From contig NZ_QXGJ01000006.1 in assembly GCF_003952005.1 (NCBI RefSeq), forward strand, positions 62,001 through 126,000: DNA of 64,000 bases. Direction: 5' to 3'. Below are positions 1-8,888 of the stretch, in pieces. The notes under the pieces are model-generated. The model ran no database searches and was not told where the DNA came from. It saw only the letters and a program-made list of their open reading frames with translations. Position 1 is the first letter of the stretch. Each line of letters begins with the position of its first letter. The translations under genes were made by a program, and so were the position numbers. Origin of the DNA: Bifidobacterium callimiconis. GTDB lineage: Bacteria; Actinomycetota; Actinomycetes; Actinomycetales; Bifidobacteriaceae.

Positions 1-1
1 G

Positions 2-526
2 CTGCAGGAGAAGTGGGGCATCAAGGCCGGCTTCATGACCACCATCCACGCCTACACCGGCACCCAGATGATCCTGGACGGCCCGCGTGGTTCCAAGCCG
101 CGCAACAACCGCGCCGCCGCCATCAACACCATCGAGCACTCCACCGGTGCCGCCAAGGCCATCGGCAAGGTTGTGCCCGAGGTCAACGGCAAGCTGCAGG
201 GCCACGCCCAGCGCATCCAGGTCCCGGACGGCTCCGTCACCGAGCTGACCTCCGTGCTTGAGAAGCCGGCCACCGCCGACGAGATCAACGCCGCCTTCAA
301 GGAAGCCTTCTCCAACACCGAGTACTTCGGCTACAACGGTGATGGCATCGTGTCCTCCGACATCATCGGCGACACCCACGGTGGCGTGTTCGACCCGACC
401 CAGACCGACGTCAACACCGTTGACGGCGTGACCCTGGCTCGTACGGTCACCTTCTACGACAACGAGTACGGCTTCACCTCCAACATGATCCGTACCCTGC
501 TGTACTTCGCCGAGATCTCCGAGTGA
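2..526 (+). CDS. gap: Glyceraldehyde-3-phosphate dehydrogenase, C-terminal part
   Basis: Only the last 174 codons are inside the window; the reading frame is open to the left edge. The protein converts glyceraldehyde 3-phosphate to 1,3-bisphosphoglycerate with NAD in the lower half of glycolysis and the bifid shunt, in the cytoplasm. The visible part is the catalytic and tetramer domain: the TTIHAYTGTQ stretch just after the active-site cysteine, the phosphate-binding GAAKAIGKVVPE stretch, and the C-terminal YDNEYGF motif that is nearly universal in this family. The NAD-binding half and the catalytic cysteine lie to the left of the window. A strong terminator follows, so the gene probably ends its transcript. 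The codon use is that of a highly expressed gene. Confidence 0.97.
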   Translation: MQEKWGIKAGFMTTIHAYTGTQMILDGPRGSKPRNNRAAAINTIEHSTGAAKAIGKVVPEVNGKLQGHAQRIQVPDGSVTELTSVLEKPATADEINAAFKEAFSNTEYFGYNGDGIVSSDIIGDTHGGVFDPTQTDVNTVDGVTLARTVTFYDNEYGFTSNMIRTLLYFAEISE

Positions 527-565
527 GTATAGCGAGACACTGATCGTTACTGATTAGTCAACAGG

Positions 566-602
566 GGCCTCTCCATCCGGGCGACCGGGGGAGAGGCCTT
601 TT
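566..602 (+). terminator. Rho-independent terminator of gap
   Basis: GGCCTCTCC and GGAGAGGCC form a 9-bp stem with a 15-nt loop, followed directly by TTTT. It lies 40 nt after the gap stop codon. Confidence 0.9.
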
Positions 603-646
603 CGTTTGCCATCCCACCTCATTCACCATCAGACAAGGACCGCACC

Positions 647-1024
647 ATGACCCAGCCGCTCTTCCTCTGTCACCCCCGTTGCTCCACCTGCGCCAAGGCC
701 CGCGCATGGATGGGCGAACACGGCATCGACCATACGGAGCGCGACATCCGCATCGACAACCCCACCGTCGCCGAGCTCACGCTATGGCATACCGTCAGCG
801 GTTTGCCCATCCGCCGTTTCTTCAATACCTCCGGTCGGCTTTACCGGTCCATGGGGCTTAAGGACAAGCTTCCCTCCATGAGCGACGAGGAGGCCATCGC
901 CTTGCTGGCCACCGACGGCATGCTTGTCAAACGACCGTTGCTCGTCATCCCTGACGGCGCCGGCGATCCCGTTACAGTTCTCGTCGGCTTCCGGCAGAAC
1001 GAGTGGGAGGCCGCACTGCTGTAG
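647..1024 (+). CDS. ArsC/Spx-family thioredoxin-fold protein
   Basis: A 125-residue protein of the arsenate reductase/Spx (ArsC-like) family. Residues 5-20 carry the fold's first strand and a CSTC motif (Cys12, Cys15), the CxxC arrangement found in Spx and YffB-type members. Its length is normal for the family. Real arsenate reduction would need further conserved arginines, which I cannot confirm. There are no ars transport or regulator genes nearby, so a general thiol-redox or Spx-like role is as likely as arsenate reduction. The ATG at 647 lies 14 nt after a GGACCGC stretch and no good Shine-Dalgarno sequence is visible. The next gene is convergent and the two are separated by a small hairpin. 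Confidence 0.75.
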   Translation: MTQPLFLCHPRCSTCAKARAWMGEHGIDHTERDIRIDNPTVAELTLWHTVSGLPIRRFFNTSGRLYRSMGLKDKLPSMSDEEAIALLATDGMLVKRPLLVIPDGAGDPVTVLVGFRQNEWEAALL

Positions 1025-1040
1025 AAAGCCGACGACAAGC

Positions 1041-1060
1041 AACGCATCGTCGGCGATGCG
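1041..1060. terminator. Hairpin between convergent genes
   Basis: ACGCATCG and CGATGCGT form a perfect 8-bp stem with a 4-nt loop in the 55-nt gap between two converging genes. There is no T-run, so the terminator call is tentative. Confidence 0.45.
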
Positions 1061-1079
1061 TCGTATCCTGCCGTGCCTT

Positions 1080-1853
1080 CTACCGGCGGGCCAGCAGGGC
1101 CGATATTTCGGTATCGAGCCCGCCGAGTGCGTTGGGTCCCTCCGTCTCGTGCGTGGTGCGCCATGTGGGGGAGGGCGCTTCGGCGGCGAAGGTGATGCTC
1201 AACGTGCCGTCTCCCACGCCGATCGTCGCCGGCCGTCCGGGCAGGAATTCGTTGCTCACGCCGAGCGCTCGCGTATTGCGCAGCTCCACGTCGTCCACCT
1301 CGTACTTGAGGCCACGAATGCTCACATGTTTGGCGCGGTCGGAATGGGCGAACACCGAGACCATGCGTCGCTCCGGCGCGTCCCATGCGGGGAAGTCCAA
1401 TGTGGCGTCGGCGATCGCTGTGGCGACGAATCCGTTGCCGTGCAGGAAGCCGATGCCGCCGTGATAGGCCATGCGGGCAAGCATCTGCATGTTCGCGAGC
1501 GTATGGTCGAGTCGTCCGCCGAGACCGCCGTAGATGTGGAAGCGGCGCGCACCCTGCGCCCAGCCGATCTTCACCGCGGAAAGCATGTCGGTCTCGTCCT
1601 TTTCACTGGGCAGACGGGTGATGTTCCTCAATCCGATATACGCGGAGAAATCGTCGGCCACCGAATCGAAGTCGCCGATGATGGCGTCGGTTTCGATGCC
1701 GTAGGAGCGCGTGTGATCGAGTCCTCCGTCGGCGGCCACGACATACGCGTCCTGTGGGACGTCCGGAATCTCGTCATAGTATTCGCCGGCGCCGAAGATC
1801 ACGCAGTCGGTGATGCCTCGATCGACGGATTCGTGTTCATGAATCATGCCCAC
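1080..1853 (-). CDS. thiN: Thiamine pyrophosphokinase
   Basis: Transfers pyrophosphate from ATP to thiamine to give thiamine diphosphate, the cofactor needed by phosphoketolase and transketolase. The family signatures are visible: the AADGGLDH stretch near residue 45, the IIGDFDS motif that binds ATP and magnesium, and the PSEKDETDM motif with its acidic residues. The length (about 255 aa) is slightly longer than usual for TPK. I place the start at the GTG at 1853 because AAGGAG lies 9 nt upstream; the ATG two codons later (1847) is the alternative. Further upstream extension would run into the TetR gene. No TPP riboswitch is seen, so the gene looks like the salvage step for imported thiamine. 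Confidence 0.85.
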   Translation of the reverse strand: MGMIHEHESVDRGITDCVIFGAGEYYDEIPDVPQDAYVVAADGGLDHTRSYGIETDAIIGDFDSVADDFSAYIGLRNITRLPSEKDETDMLSAVKIGWAQGARRFHIYGGLGGRLDHTLANMQMLARMAYHGGIGFLHGNGFVATAIADATLDFPAWDAPERRMVSVFAHSDRAKHVSIRGLKYEVDDVELRNTRALGVSNEFLPGRPATIGVGDGTLSITFAAEAPSPTWRTTHETEGPNALGGLDTEISALLARR

Positions 1854-1888
1854 TGTCCTGTGCTCCTTGTCATTCCTGATCGTCGCCG

Positions 1889-2458
1889 TCATTCCCGGGG
1901 AAGGCTGACGAACACGTTGCTCATGATAAAGGCGATGAACCGGTCGATCGGCATCCGATTGCTCATCGACAGCCATGTGGTCACCGCCGCCACCAGCCCG
2001 GACAGATAAAACTCCTTGAGCAGTCGTCGCTCGTCGTCGCTCATGTCGGGCGACTTCGTAATGCCGAGGTACCGGTCCACCAACGGCCAGATGATTTCCT
2101 TGAACCGGGTGACGAACGTGGGGTCGCCGCGGTCGCCGAGCAGCACTGACATGTAGGCGTAGTGCGATTTCGCCGCCTTGAGGATCACGCCCATATTCGA
2201 CTCGATGTCGATGCGGTCGTCGTCCACAAGCATGTCGGCCACCAGATCGTCGATCATGTTCAGCAGACTTTCCTCGATCTGCGAGAACATGTCACGTACG
2301 TCACGGTAGTACAGATAGAACGTGCCGCGGTTGTACCCCGCCTTCTCCGTGATCTCCCGGACCGTGATCTTTTCGATCGGCCTGATGCGATACAACGACC
2401 AGAACGCCTTGCACAGCATCGCCTTGGTTCGCTCGGTCACCTGTGGTTGCTTGTTCAT
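1889..2458 (-). CDS. TetR-family repressor, likely of the divergent ABC transporter
   Basis: A 189-residue one-component repressor. Residues 10-57 form the TetR helix-turn-helix: TVREITEKAGYNRGTFYLYY is the recognition part and is typical of the family. The rest is an all-helical ligand-binding and dimer domain with no recognisable ligand signature. The start is the ATG at 2458, 5 nt after GGGAG; longer in-frame starts at 2506 and 2539 lack this site. The gene is divergent from the ABC transporter at 2731, and the shared 272-nt gap holds a 13-bp inverted repeat and an extra half-site (see 2620-2704). This suggests repression of the transporter and possibly of itself. The inducer is unknown. 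Confidence 0.88.
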   Translation of the reverse strand: MNKQPQVTERTKAMLCKAFWSLYRIRPIEKITVREITEKAGYNRGTFYLYYRDVRDMFSQIEESLLNMIDDLVADMLVDDDRIDIESNMGVILKAAKSHYAYMSVLLGDRGDPTFVTRFKEIIWPLVDRYLGITKSPDMSDDERRLLKEFYLSGLVAAVTTWLSMSNRMPIDRFIAFIMSNVFVSLPRE

Positions 2459-2619
2459 GGCCGCTCCCTGTCCGTCCGTTCCGTTCGTCCGATCACCGTT
2501 CGACATGCGCCGACACCGGCCGATATGCGCGGGAACCACGTCGCACGCCCACGGCGTCGGGAGCGTGTCGCGAATCGCACATCGGCGGTGATCGCTTCAA
2601 TTCCAACCGTTTGCCGGAA

Positions 2620-2709
2620 CATCGCTCAACATCATGCACCGCACATGTTGAGTGATGGCCGTCAACGATGCCGATACAGTGATTGTATAACACAACATGA
2701 TGTTCAGTG
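2620..2709. promoter_or_regulatory. Candidate TetR operators and promoter of the ABC transporter
   Basis: CATCGCTCAACAT (2620-2632) and ATGTTGAGTGATG (2645-2657) are inverted copies, 12 of 13 matching, with a 12-nt spacer. A further palindrome AACAT-G-ATGTT (2694-2704) continues as CAGTG and so repeats the half-site pattern ATGTTnAGTG. A possible promoter, TTGAGT (2649-2654), 18 nt, GATACA (2673-2678), overlaps the right arm, so a bound repressor would block RNA polymerase. Confidence 0.65.
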
Positions 2710-2730
2710 GCGAGCCTCGGGAGGTGTGTG

Positions 2731-3432
2731 ATGGCCTACATCGAATTCAACGACGTGACCAAACGATACGGTGCCGGCGACACGGCGATCCTCGCGCTCG
2801 ACAAGGCGTCGTTCCACGTGGAGAAGGGCGAACTGGCGGTGGTGCTCGGCGCATCCGGCGCCGGCAAGACCACAGCCCTGAACATCCTTGGCGGCATGGA
2901 TCGCGCCACGTCCGGCACGGTGAGCGTGGACGGCCGCGACATCACCGCATGCGGCGAGAACGAACTCGTCGACTACCGTCGCTTCGACGTCGGATTCGTG
3001 TTCCAGTTCTACAACCTCGTCCCCAACCTCACCGCACTCGAAAACGTGGAACTCGCCTCCCAGATCTGCGAGCACGCATTCGACCCCGCGCAGACGCTCG
3101 CCAAGGTCGGACTCGACCATCGCATGATGAACTTCCCCGCACAGCTGTCGGGTGGCGAACAGCAGCGCGTGTCCATCGCCCGCGCGTTGGCCAAGAACCC
3201 CAAACTGCTGCTGTGTGACGAGCCGACCGGCGCGCTCGACTACGCCACGGGCAAGCAGATCCTTCAGCTCCTGCAGGACACCTGCCGCAAAGACGGCATC
3301 ACCGTGGTGCTCATCACGCATAACTCCGCGCTCGCGCCCATGGCCGACCGTCTGATCCGATTCCGTTCGGGAACGGTGACCGACATGACATACAACCCGC
3401 ATCCCACGCCCATCGCCAACATCGAATGGTGA
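2731..3432 (+). CDS. ABC transporter ATP-binding protein (MacB/LolD type)
   Basis: A 233-residue ATPase subunit. The Walker A motif GASGAGKTT is at residues 40-48, the Q-loop is in [18 protein letters not shown], the signature is LSGGEQQR near residue 138, Walker B is [12 protein letters not shown] near 160 and the H-switch is LITHN. The [16 protein letters not shown] and DEPTGALD wording is typical of the MacB/LolD/FtsE group, which powers export or extraction of lipids, peptides or drugs rather than uptake. The start is the ATG at 2731, 6 nt after GGGAGG; an in-frame ATG at 2707 has no such site. The permease begins 10 nt after the stop, so the two form an operon, probably under the divergent TetR protein. 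Confidence 0.95.
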   Translation: MAYIEFNDVTKRYGAGDTAILALDKASFHVEKGELAVVLGASGAGKTTALNILGGMDRATSGTVSVDGRDITACGENELVDYRRFDVGFVFQFYNLVPNLTALENVELASQICEHAFDPAQTLAKVGLDHRMMNFPAQLSGGEQQRVSIARALAKNPKLLLCDEPTGALDYATGKQILQLLQDTCRKDGITVVLITHNSALAPMADRLIRFRSGTVTDMTYNPHPTPIANIEW

Positions 3433-3442
3433 GGTGAGACCA

Positions 3443-6400
3443 ATGACGCAGCAGACGGCAGCAGGGCGGATCCGACCCCGTCGAGGACCAGGCAGGAGGC
3501 GCCCGGCGCATTCGGCCAGGGGCCGGCGCCCGCCACGCTTCAACACCGCGTTCGGCAAGGACATCCGACGTACGATCGCGCACAACGGCAAACGATTCGT
3601 CTCGATCCTCATCATCACCGCGCTCGGCGTGACCATGGCCACCGGCCTGCACGCCGCGTGCGATGATCTGCTCAGATCAGCCGACACATTCTTCGACAGC
3701 CAGGATCTGTACGATGTATCCGTGGTCTCCACCACGGGACTCACCGACGACGACATCACGGCGCTCGCCAAGGTCAAGGGGGCGGACGCCGTGCGAGGCG
3801 GACGTTCGGAAGAGGTCGGCGTCACCGTGGACGGCGGCAGGACCACCGCCACGCTCAGCCAGATCGTCACGGACTTCAATACGCCATACGTGCTCGATGG
3901 CCGACTGCCACGCAACGGCGACGAGGTCGCGACCACCAGCGCCTACCTCAACGACAGCGGCGCGAAGATCGGCGACACGGTGAGCCTCGGCGACGCCGCG
4001 AACGACGACGGAACCGACACCGCGCAGGACGATGCCACGCGGATCTTCGCCCGACGCGACTACACGATCGTCGGCACGGTGATCGACCCGACCAACACCA
4101 ACAACAGCGAAGGCGCCACCGCGTTTCGCGACACCTCGGCAACCCCCGACTACACGTTCTTCACGACCGGCGAGGCCGTGGACGAATCGGCGAAGAACAC
4201 CTACACGGCGGCCTACATGCGCGTCGCCGGCGCGTCGTCGGAACGCGCCTACTCCGACGCCTACACGAATCTGGTGGATGCGACGAAGAACAGGGTCGAG
4301 GCCATCCAGTCCGACCGGGAGAAGGCACGAACGCAGTCGCTCAAAGCCGATGCCTCGGCCACCGTGGACGAGGAGGAGCGCAAGGCCAACGACGAACTCA
4401 ACGACGCCCAGACGAAGATCGACAACGCCCGCGCCGAACTCGACGACCAGCGGAACCAGCTCGACGAGCAGGAACGACAGCTGGACGCGCAGGAGGCCCA
4501 GCTGAAGGAAGCCCAGAACACCGGACAGACAGAGGAACAGACCGGCGGTCAGGAATCCCGAAACACGGCGGGAAGCGCGCAGGCCCAAACCCGACTGCAG
4601 GCGGCGCAGGCCCAAGCCGAAGCGGCCGCGCAGCAGATCGCCGACGGTCGCGCCCAGATCGAATCGGCACGGCAGCAGATCGCCGATGCACAGCACCAGA
4701 TCGACACCCAGCAGGCGGAGCTCGACCAGAAGAAGGCCGAGGCACAGCAGAAGATCACGGACGCCCGAGCCGACGTGGAGAACATCGACGACACCCGCTG
4801 GTACGTCCGCGACCGCATGGGCCTGAGCGGCTACGCCAGCATCGACAGCGACACCAAATCCATCAACGCGATCGGCACCGTCTTTCCCATCATGTTCCTG
4901 CTGGTCGCCGTACTCATCAGCCTCACCGCCATCACCCGCATGGTGGAGGAGGAGCGCGGTCTGATCGGCACCTACAAGGCGCTGGGCTACCGTCGCGGAG
5001 AGATCCTGCGCAAATACGTGGTCTACGCGCTGCTCGCCTGCCTTGCCGGTGGCGTACTCGGCGACCTGCTTGGATTCATCGCCATGCCGAAGATCATCTT
5101 CTCGATCTTCGAGACCATGTACCTGCTGCCGGCATTCACCCTGCACTTCGACTGGGTGTACGGTCTGGCGGGAATCGCCCTGTTCGTCATCGCCATCGTG
5201 GGCAGTGCCGTCTGGGCGTGCCGCAGCGAACTGCGGCTCAGCCCGGCCGCGCTCATGAGGCCCAAGGCACCGCGCGCCGGCAAACGCATTCTGCTCGAGC
5301 GCATCGGCTTCCTCTGGAAACGCATGTCGTTCCTCAACAAGGTGACCGCACGCAACCTGTTCCGCTACAAGTCACGAGCCTTCATGACCATCGCCGGCAT
5401 CATGGGCTGCACCATGCTGCTCATGTGTGGATTCGCCATCAAGGACTCCGTCGTCGAACTCTCGCCCAGCCAGTACGGCGGCGTCTACGACTACGATCTC
5501 ATGGCCGTCACCGGCGACAACGATCACGATTCCGCACTCGACGAACTCGGACACAGCAAGCAGGTCAAGGACGTGCAGTCCGTACGCATCGACTCCGGTA
5601 CGCTCAACGCCATCGGCGGCAGCCGTGAGGAGAGCGTGCAGATCATGGTCGTGCCCAAGGGCGGCGACATCAGTGGATACATCCATCTACGCGAAGCGCA
5701 AAGCGACTATAGCGCGGCGATCGGCGGGGGAGCGGCGGTGACCCTGTCCGACTCCGGCGTGGCCGTGACCAAGAACGCACAGCAGATGCTGGGGCTCGCC
5801 GAAGGAGGCAAGGCGCATCTCAAGGACTCGGCACTCAACGGCGTGAACGTGACCGTCGACTCGGTGGTCGAGAACTACCTCGGCAACACCGTGTACATGA
5901 CACAGCCGCTGTACGAGAAACTGTTCGGCGAATACAAGGCCAACGGCATGCTCGCCCATCTCAACGGCGACTCGGACAAGCAGATCGCCTTCTCCGACAC
6001 ACTGCGGCACGACGACCGCTACCTGTCCGTCACCAGCACCGCCGAACTCGTCCGTGACTTCCGGAAGAACTTCACGCTCATCAACACCGTCGTCTACGTG
6101 CTGCTCGTACTTGCCGGCGCGCTCGCCTTCGTGGTGCTGTTCACCCTGGGCACCACGAACATCTCCGAACGACAGCGCGAACTCGCCACCATCAAGGTGC
6201 TCGGCTTCCGCAAGAGCGAGGTACGGCATTACGTGAACAAGGAGATGATCATCCTGACGCTGATCGGCGTGCTGCTCGGCCTGCCGTTCGGCCGGCTCGT
6301 GGCCGAAGGCTTCACCGTGGCGCTGCGCATGCCGAGCATGTACTTCGCCGTGCACGCGCACTGGATCAGCTATGTGTATTCCGCGGCGCTCGCGCTCGGC

Positions 6401-6481
6401 TTCGCGCTGATCGTCACACTGGTGACCAACCGCATGCTCGACCGCATCGACATGGTCTCCGCATTGAAGAGCCCGGAATAA
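3443..6481 (+). CDS. FtsX-like ABC permease with long extracytoplasmic coiled coil
   Basis: A 1012-residue permease partner of the preceding ATPase. It has one N-terminal membrane helix (about residues 46-68), a large outside domain, a membrane cluster near 480-590 (first FtsX domain), another helix near 645, a second outside domain, and a final FtsX cluster near 885-1000. Between about residues 285 and 455 the outside domain is a long coiled coil rich in Q, A, D and E (repeats such as LDEQERQLDAQEAQLKEAQ). Such large FtsX permeases with coiled coils are known in Gram-positive bacteria for sensing or exporting peptides and lipids; the substrate here cannot be read from the sequence. The start is the ATG at 3443, 4 nt after AGGTGAG; a GTG at 3434 is also in frame. 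Confidence 0.93.
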   Translation: MTQQTAAGRIRPRRGPGRRRPAHSARGRRPPRFNTAFGKDIRRTIAHNGKRFVSILIITALGVTMATGLHAACDDLLRSADTFFDSQDLYDVSVVSTTGLTDDDITALAKVKGADAVRGGRSEEVGVTVDGGRTTATLSQIVTDFNTPYVLDGRLPRNGDEVATTSAYLNDSGAKIGDTVSLGDAANDDGTDTAQDDATRIFARRDYTIVGTVIDPTNTNNSEGATAFRDTSATPDYTFFTTGEAVDESAKNTYTAAYMRVAGASSERAYSDAYTNLVDATKNRVEAIQSDREKARTQSLKADASATVDEEERKANDELNDAQTKIDNARAELDDQRNQLDEQERQLDAQEAQLKEAQNTGQTEEQTGGQESRNTAGSAQAQTRLQAAQAQAEAAAQQIADGRAQIESARQQIADAQHQIDTQQAELDQKKAEAQQKITDARADVENIDDTRWYVRDRMGLSGYASIDSDTKSINAIGTVFPIMFLLVAVLISLTAITRMVEEERGLIGTYKALGYRRGEILRKYVVYALLACLAGGVLGDLLGFIAMPKIIFSIFETMYLLPAFTLHFDWVYGLAGIALFVIAIVGSAVWACRSELRLSPAALMRPKAPRAGKRILLERIGFLWKRMSFLNKVTARNLFRYKSRAFMTIAGIMGCTMLLMCGFAIKDSVVELSPSQYGGVYDYDLMAVTGDNDHDSALDELGHSKQVKDVQSVRIDSGTLNAIGGSREESVQIMVVPKGGDISGYIHLREAQSDYSAAIGGGAAVTLSDSGVAVTKNAQQMLGLAEGGKAHLKDSALNGVNVTVDSVVENYLGNTVYMTQPLYEKLFGEYKANGMLAHLNGDSDKQIAFSDTLRHDDRYLSVTSTAELVRDFRKNFTLINTVVYVLLVLAGALAFVVLFTLGTTNISERQRELATIKVLGFRKSEVRHYVNKEMIILTLIGVLLGLPFGRLVAEGFTVALRMPSMYFAVHAHWISYVYSAALALGFALIVTLVTNRMLDRIDMVSALKSPE

Positions 6482-6601
6482 TCCGATCGAGGCGGAAGCA
6501 ATGGCACGGAGTGATGTTTCTCACAGGTTGAAATCATGTGCGCCATCGCCGTTGCGGAGTAGGGTAGACGTTGGACGGAACCGAACGTTGAAAGGATGCA
6601 T

Positions 6602-7006
6602 ATGGCAACGCTCACCGCTGAAATGAAGACCTTCATCGAGAACAACCTGGGTTGGATCGCCACCCAGAACGAGGACGGCACGCTGGACCTCGGTCCGAAG
6701 ATGTCGCTGTTCGTGCTCGACGACAACCACATCGCCTATCACGAGCGCACCGCCGGTCAGGCCTACAAGAACCTGCAGGCCAACGGCAAGCTCGTCATCG
6801 CCTTCGCCAACCTGGCGGAGAAGAAGGGCTACCGCTTCCGCGGCAACGTGGTGCTGCACACCGACGACGCCATCTACGAGGAGCAGGTGAAGGTGGCCGA
6901 GGAGAAGGGCACCAAGAAGCCCGCCGCCATTCCGGTGCTCGAGATCACCGAGATCGAGGACCTCGCCTCCGGCCCCACCGCCGGCAAGACCATCGTCAAG
7001 GACTGA
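6602..7006 (+). CDS. Pyridoxamine 5'-phosphate oxidase-like flavin-fold protein
   Basis: A 134-residue protein with the split-barrel fold of the PNPOx-like family: the N-terminal helix, then GWIATQNEDGTLDLGPKMSL, a strand pair with the characteristic glycines and prolines, and a second strand run through LVIAFANL and YRFRGNVVL. Members bind FMN, F420 or heme and reduce small substrates; true PNPOx activity is not implied because the protein is short and lacks the usual C-terminal part. The start is the ATG at 6602, 6 nt after AAAGG; the ATG at 6596 abuts the ribosome site. It is transcribed alone and followed by a terminator. The substrate is unknown. Confidence 0.8.
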   Translation: MATLTAEMKTFIENNLGWIATQNEDGTLDLGPKMSLFVLDDNHIAYHERTAGQAYKNLQANGKLVIAFANLAEKKGYRFRGNVVLHTDDAIYEEQVKVAEEKGTKKPAAIPVLEITEIEDLASGPTAGKTIVKD

Positions 7007-7048
7007 TCGCCGATCCCCGCTGATCGTCGTCATCTCTCAATCGATTTC

Positions 7049-7076
7049 AGGGCCCCCCTAGCCGGAGGCCCTTTTT
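7049..7076 (+). terminator. Rho-independent terminator
   Basis: AGGGCC and GGCCCT form the stem, followed by TTTTT, 43 nt after the flavin-fold gene. Confidence 0.85.
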
Positions 7077-7093
7077 CATGCCGTCACACTATG

Positions 7094-7142
7094 TGCTCCT
7101 TCCGGGGAGGGGGCTGTCACGCAACGCGTGACTGAGGGAGGG
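7094..7142 (+). repeat. Palindromic repeat unit a (single, forward)
   Basis: One unit of the dispersed repeat family. It has a TGCTCCTTCC/GGGGAGGGGGC stem, then CTG, a second stem TCACGC/GCGTGA, then CTGAGGGAGGG. It lies between a terminator and the convergent PH-domain gene. Confidence 0.85.
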
Positions 7143-7178
7143 CGTGCACCCGACGATCGGAATATCCAAAGATCCCCA

Positions 7179-8888
7179 TCAACCCCGATCCCGCACAGGC
7201 CCGGACGACTCCCCGGCACCCGACGCCCAATCATGCAGACGCTGCGCCTCACCGGACCGTATCACGCTGAACCGCAGCCACGAATACCCGTTCATCACGA
7301 ACAGCGGCAGATCCAATGACTCCACGCCCGCGGCGACGCGCCACGGCAGCACACGGCGCAGCACGCACTGGATGCGCGACCGGTGCGTGAACATCGTGAC
7401 GAACCCGACTCCGCGGGCGCCCGTGACGACGATCCGTCCGTCGTCGAGCAGCGCATACCCCTCCGAATGCAGCTTCATCCAATGGCACAGGACCAGGTAC
7501 CCGCCAAGTGACGCCGGTATCAGGGCCAGCCACAGCAGCCATAGGACTCGGAACGCTCCCATGAGCGAATCCGAATCCGCTCCGTCCGACAACGTCGCGG
7601 CGGTCATGGGAATCCCCGTCTGCGAGGCGCGGTAGGCGGCGAACGCCGTCACGCCGATCACGATCGCGGTCACGGCGACGAGCGTGCCCAGCAGGGGAGC
7701 GAGCAGCAGGTATCGGCCCAATCCCCGTGCCGTGCGACGCACGCGCGGGCGTGCCAGATCCCACTCCGGCAGCATGTTCCGCAGCGTCCCGTACAGTCTC
7801 CGATCGGCGATGACCGGCAGGATGCCGCCATGCATGCGCCTGTCCTCGTCGTCATGGGATGCGCCCGTCGTGGCCAAACCCACCTGGACCGAACTCAGAT
7901 GCAGCAGCCTGCGCAACACCGACTGCCGTATGGTGACGGTCTGGATATGACGGACCGGGATCGTCACCGACTTGCGCGTGACCAGCCCCCTCACGATGAT
8001 CAGTTCGCCGCCACGACGCCAGACCTCGAACCGGTAGTAGCGCATCAACGACCTGACGATGCTGATGACCAGCATCGACGCCAGAACCAATACGATCGTC
8101 AGCACGATGCTCAACGTGCTGTGCGTGGACAGGCGAATGACCGAATCCTGCGCGGAATCGTAGACGTTTCCCGGAACCACGTCGCGCAGATTCTGCACGA
8201 ACCCGTAGAGGACCGCCAGAGCGGCGAGGAAACCCAGATCGGTCACGGCGAACAGCAGCGTGTCCCGGATCGACGCGCGGAACACCAGAATGCGTTCCAC
8301 GTTGCCGCTTCCACGGCCGCCATCGACATCGGTCATAGAACGGGAACGACGAACGGCGTCGATGCTGACGGCGGAGGATCCGCAGTCCCGCATAGCATCC
8401 CGGCGCAATCGCTCCAGACGATCCGGAAGCGTTGCCGGCACTGCGGACAGTGTGATCGACGAGCCATCCGACGAGCCGCCCGAATCCACGATCATCGTCA
8501 CCAGTCCGAACGGTCGGAGGATCATCGGCGACGAGACGTTGACAGCGTGCATGTGGTCATAGGGGATGGTCGTGCGCGTGGTGGTGAACAGGCCGGACCT
8601 GACCGTAAGCGCATCGTCGTCCAGCCGGTACCGTCTCGCCGACCATGCGGCGACGCGGAAGACGACGCCGACGATCAGCGTCGCCGCGGTGATCGCGCAT
8701 ATGAGCCGGAACGACAGATGGAATCTGGAGAACACCACCAGCATGGAGACGACGAATCCGATGATCCACCTGCCCCATCCATAGATGTCGAAAATCAGCG
8801 ACAGCGGATGCGTCCGATGCCACGAATGCTCCGATATGCCGCGGGCCATGGAACCGGATGCTGGCGTGGTGGTTCGGGACGGGACCAT
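7179..8888 (-). CDS. Membrane protein with tandem bacterial PH (DUF304) domains
   Basis: A 569-residue protein like YdbT. Membrane helices occur in pairs near residues 30-70, near 200-260 (LLFAVTDLGFLAALAVLYGF), near 380-410 and around 430-460. Each pair is followed by a bacterial PH-like domain with the R-x-G-x-x-x-R-x-x-x-I/V-P pattern: VRSGLFTTTRTTIPYDHMHA, VRGLVTRKSVTIPVRHIQTV, and a weaker third, VTGARGVGF. Its role is unproven; related B. subtilis YdbS/YdbT have been linked to resistance to antimicrobial peptides. The start ATG at 8888 overlaps the stop of the upstream PH gene by one base (TGATG), which indicates translational coupling and probably a two-protein membrane complex. A GTG at 8891 is also possible. 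Confidence 0.85.
   Translation of the reverse strand: MVPSRTTTPASGSMARGISEHSWHRTHPLSLIFDIYGWGRWIIGFVVSMLVVFSRFHLSFRLICAITAATLIVGVVFRVAAWSARRYRLDDDALTVRSGLFTTTRTTIPYDHMHAVNVSSPMILRPFGLVTMIVDSGGSSDGSSITLSAVPATLPDRLERLRRDAMRDCGSSAVSIDAVRRSRSMTDVDGGRGSGNVERILVFRASIRDTLLFAVTDLGFLAALAVLYGFVQNLRDVVPGNVYDSAQDSVIRLSTHSTLSIVLTIVLVLASMLVISIVRSLMRYYRFEVWRRGGELIIVRGLVTRKSVTIPVRHIQTVTIRQSVLRRLLHLSSVQVGLATTGASHDDEDRRMHGGILPVIADRRLYGTLRNMLPEWDLARPRVRRTARGLGRYLLLAPLLGTLVAVTAIVIGVTAFAAYRASQTGIPMTAATLSDGADSDSLMGAFRVLWLLWLALIPASLGGYLVLCHWMKLHSEGYALLDDGRIVVTGARGVGFVTMFTHRSRIQCVLRRVLPWRVAAGVESLDLPLFVMNGYSWLRFSVIRSGEAQRLHDWASGAGESSGPVRDRG

Noticed and set aside
1848..1888. TPP riboswitch before the thiamine pyrophosphokinase
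   Set aside because: The gap is too short and lacks the CTGAGA motif.
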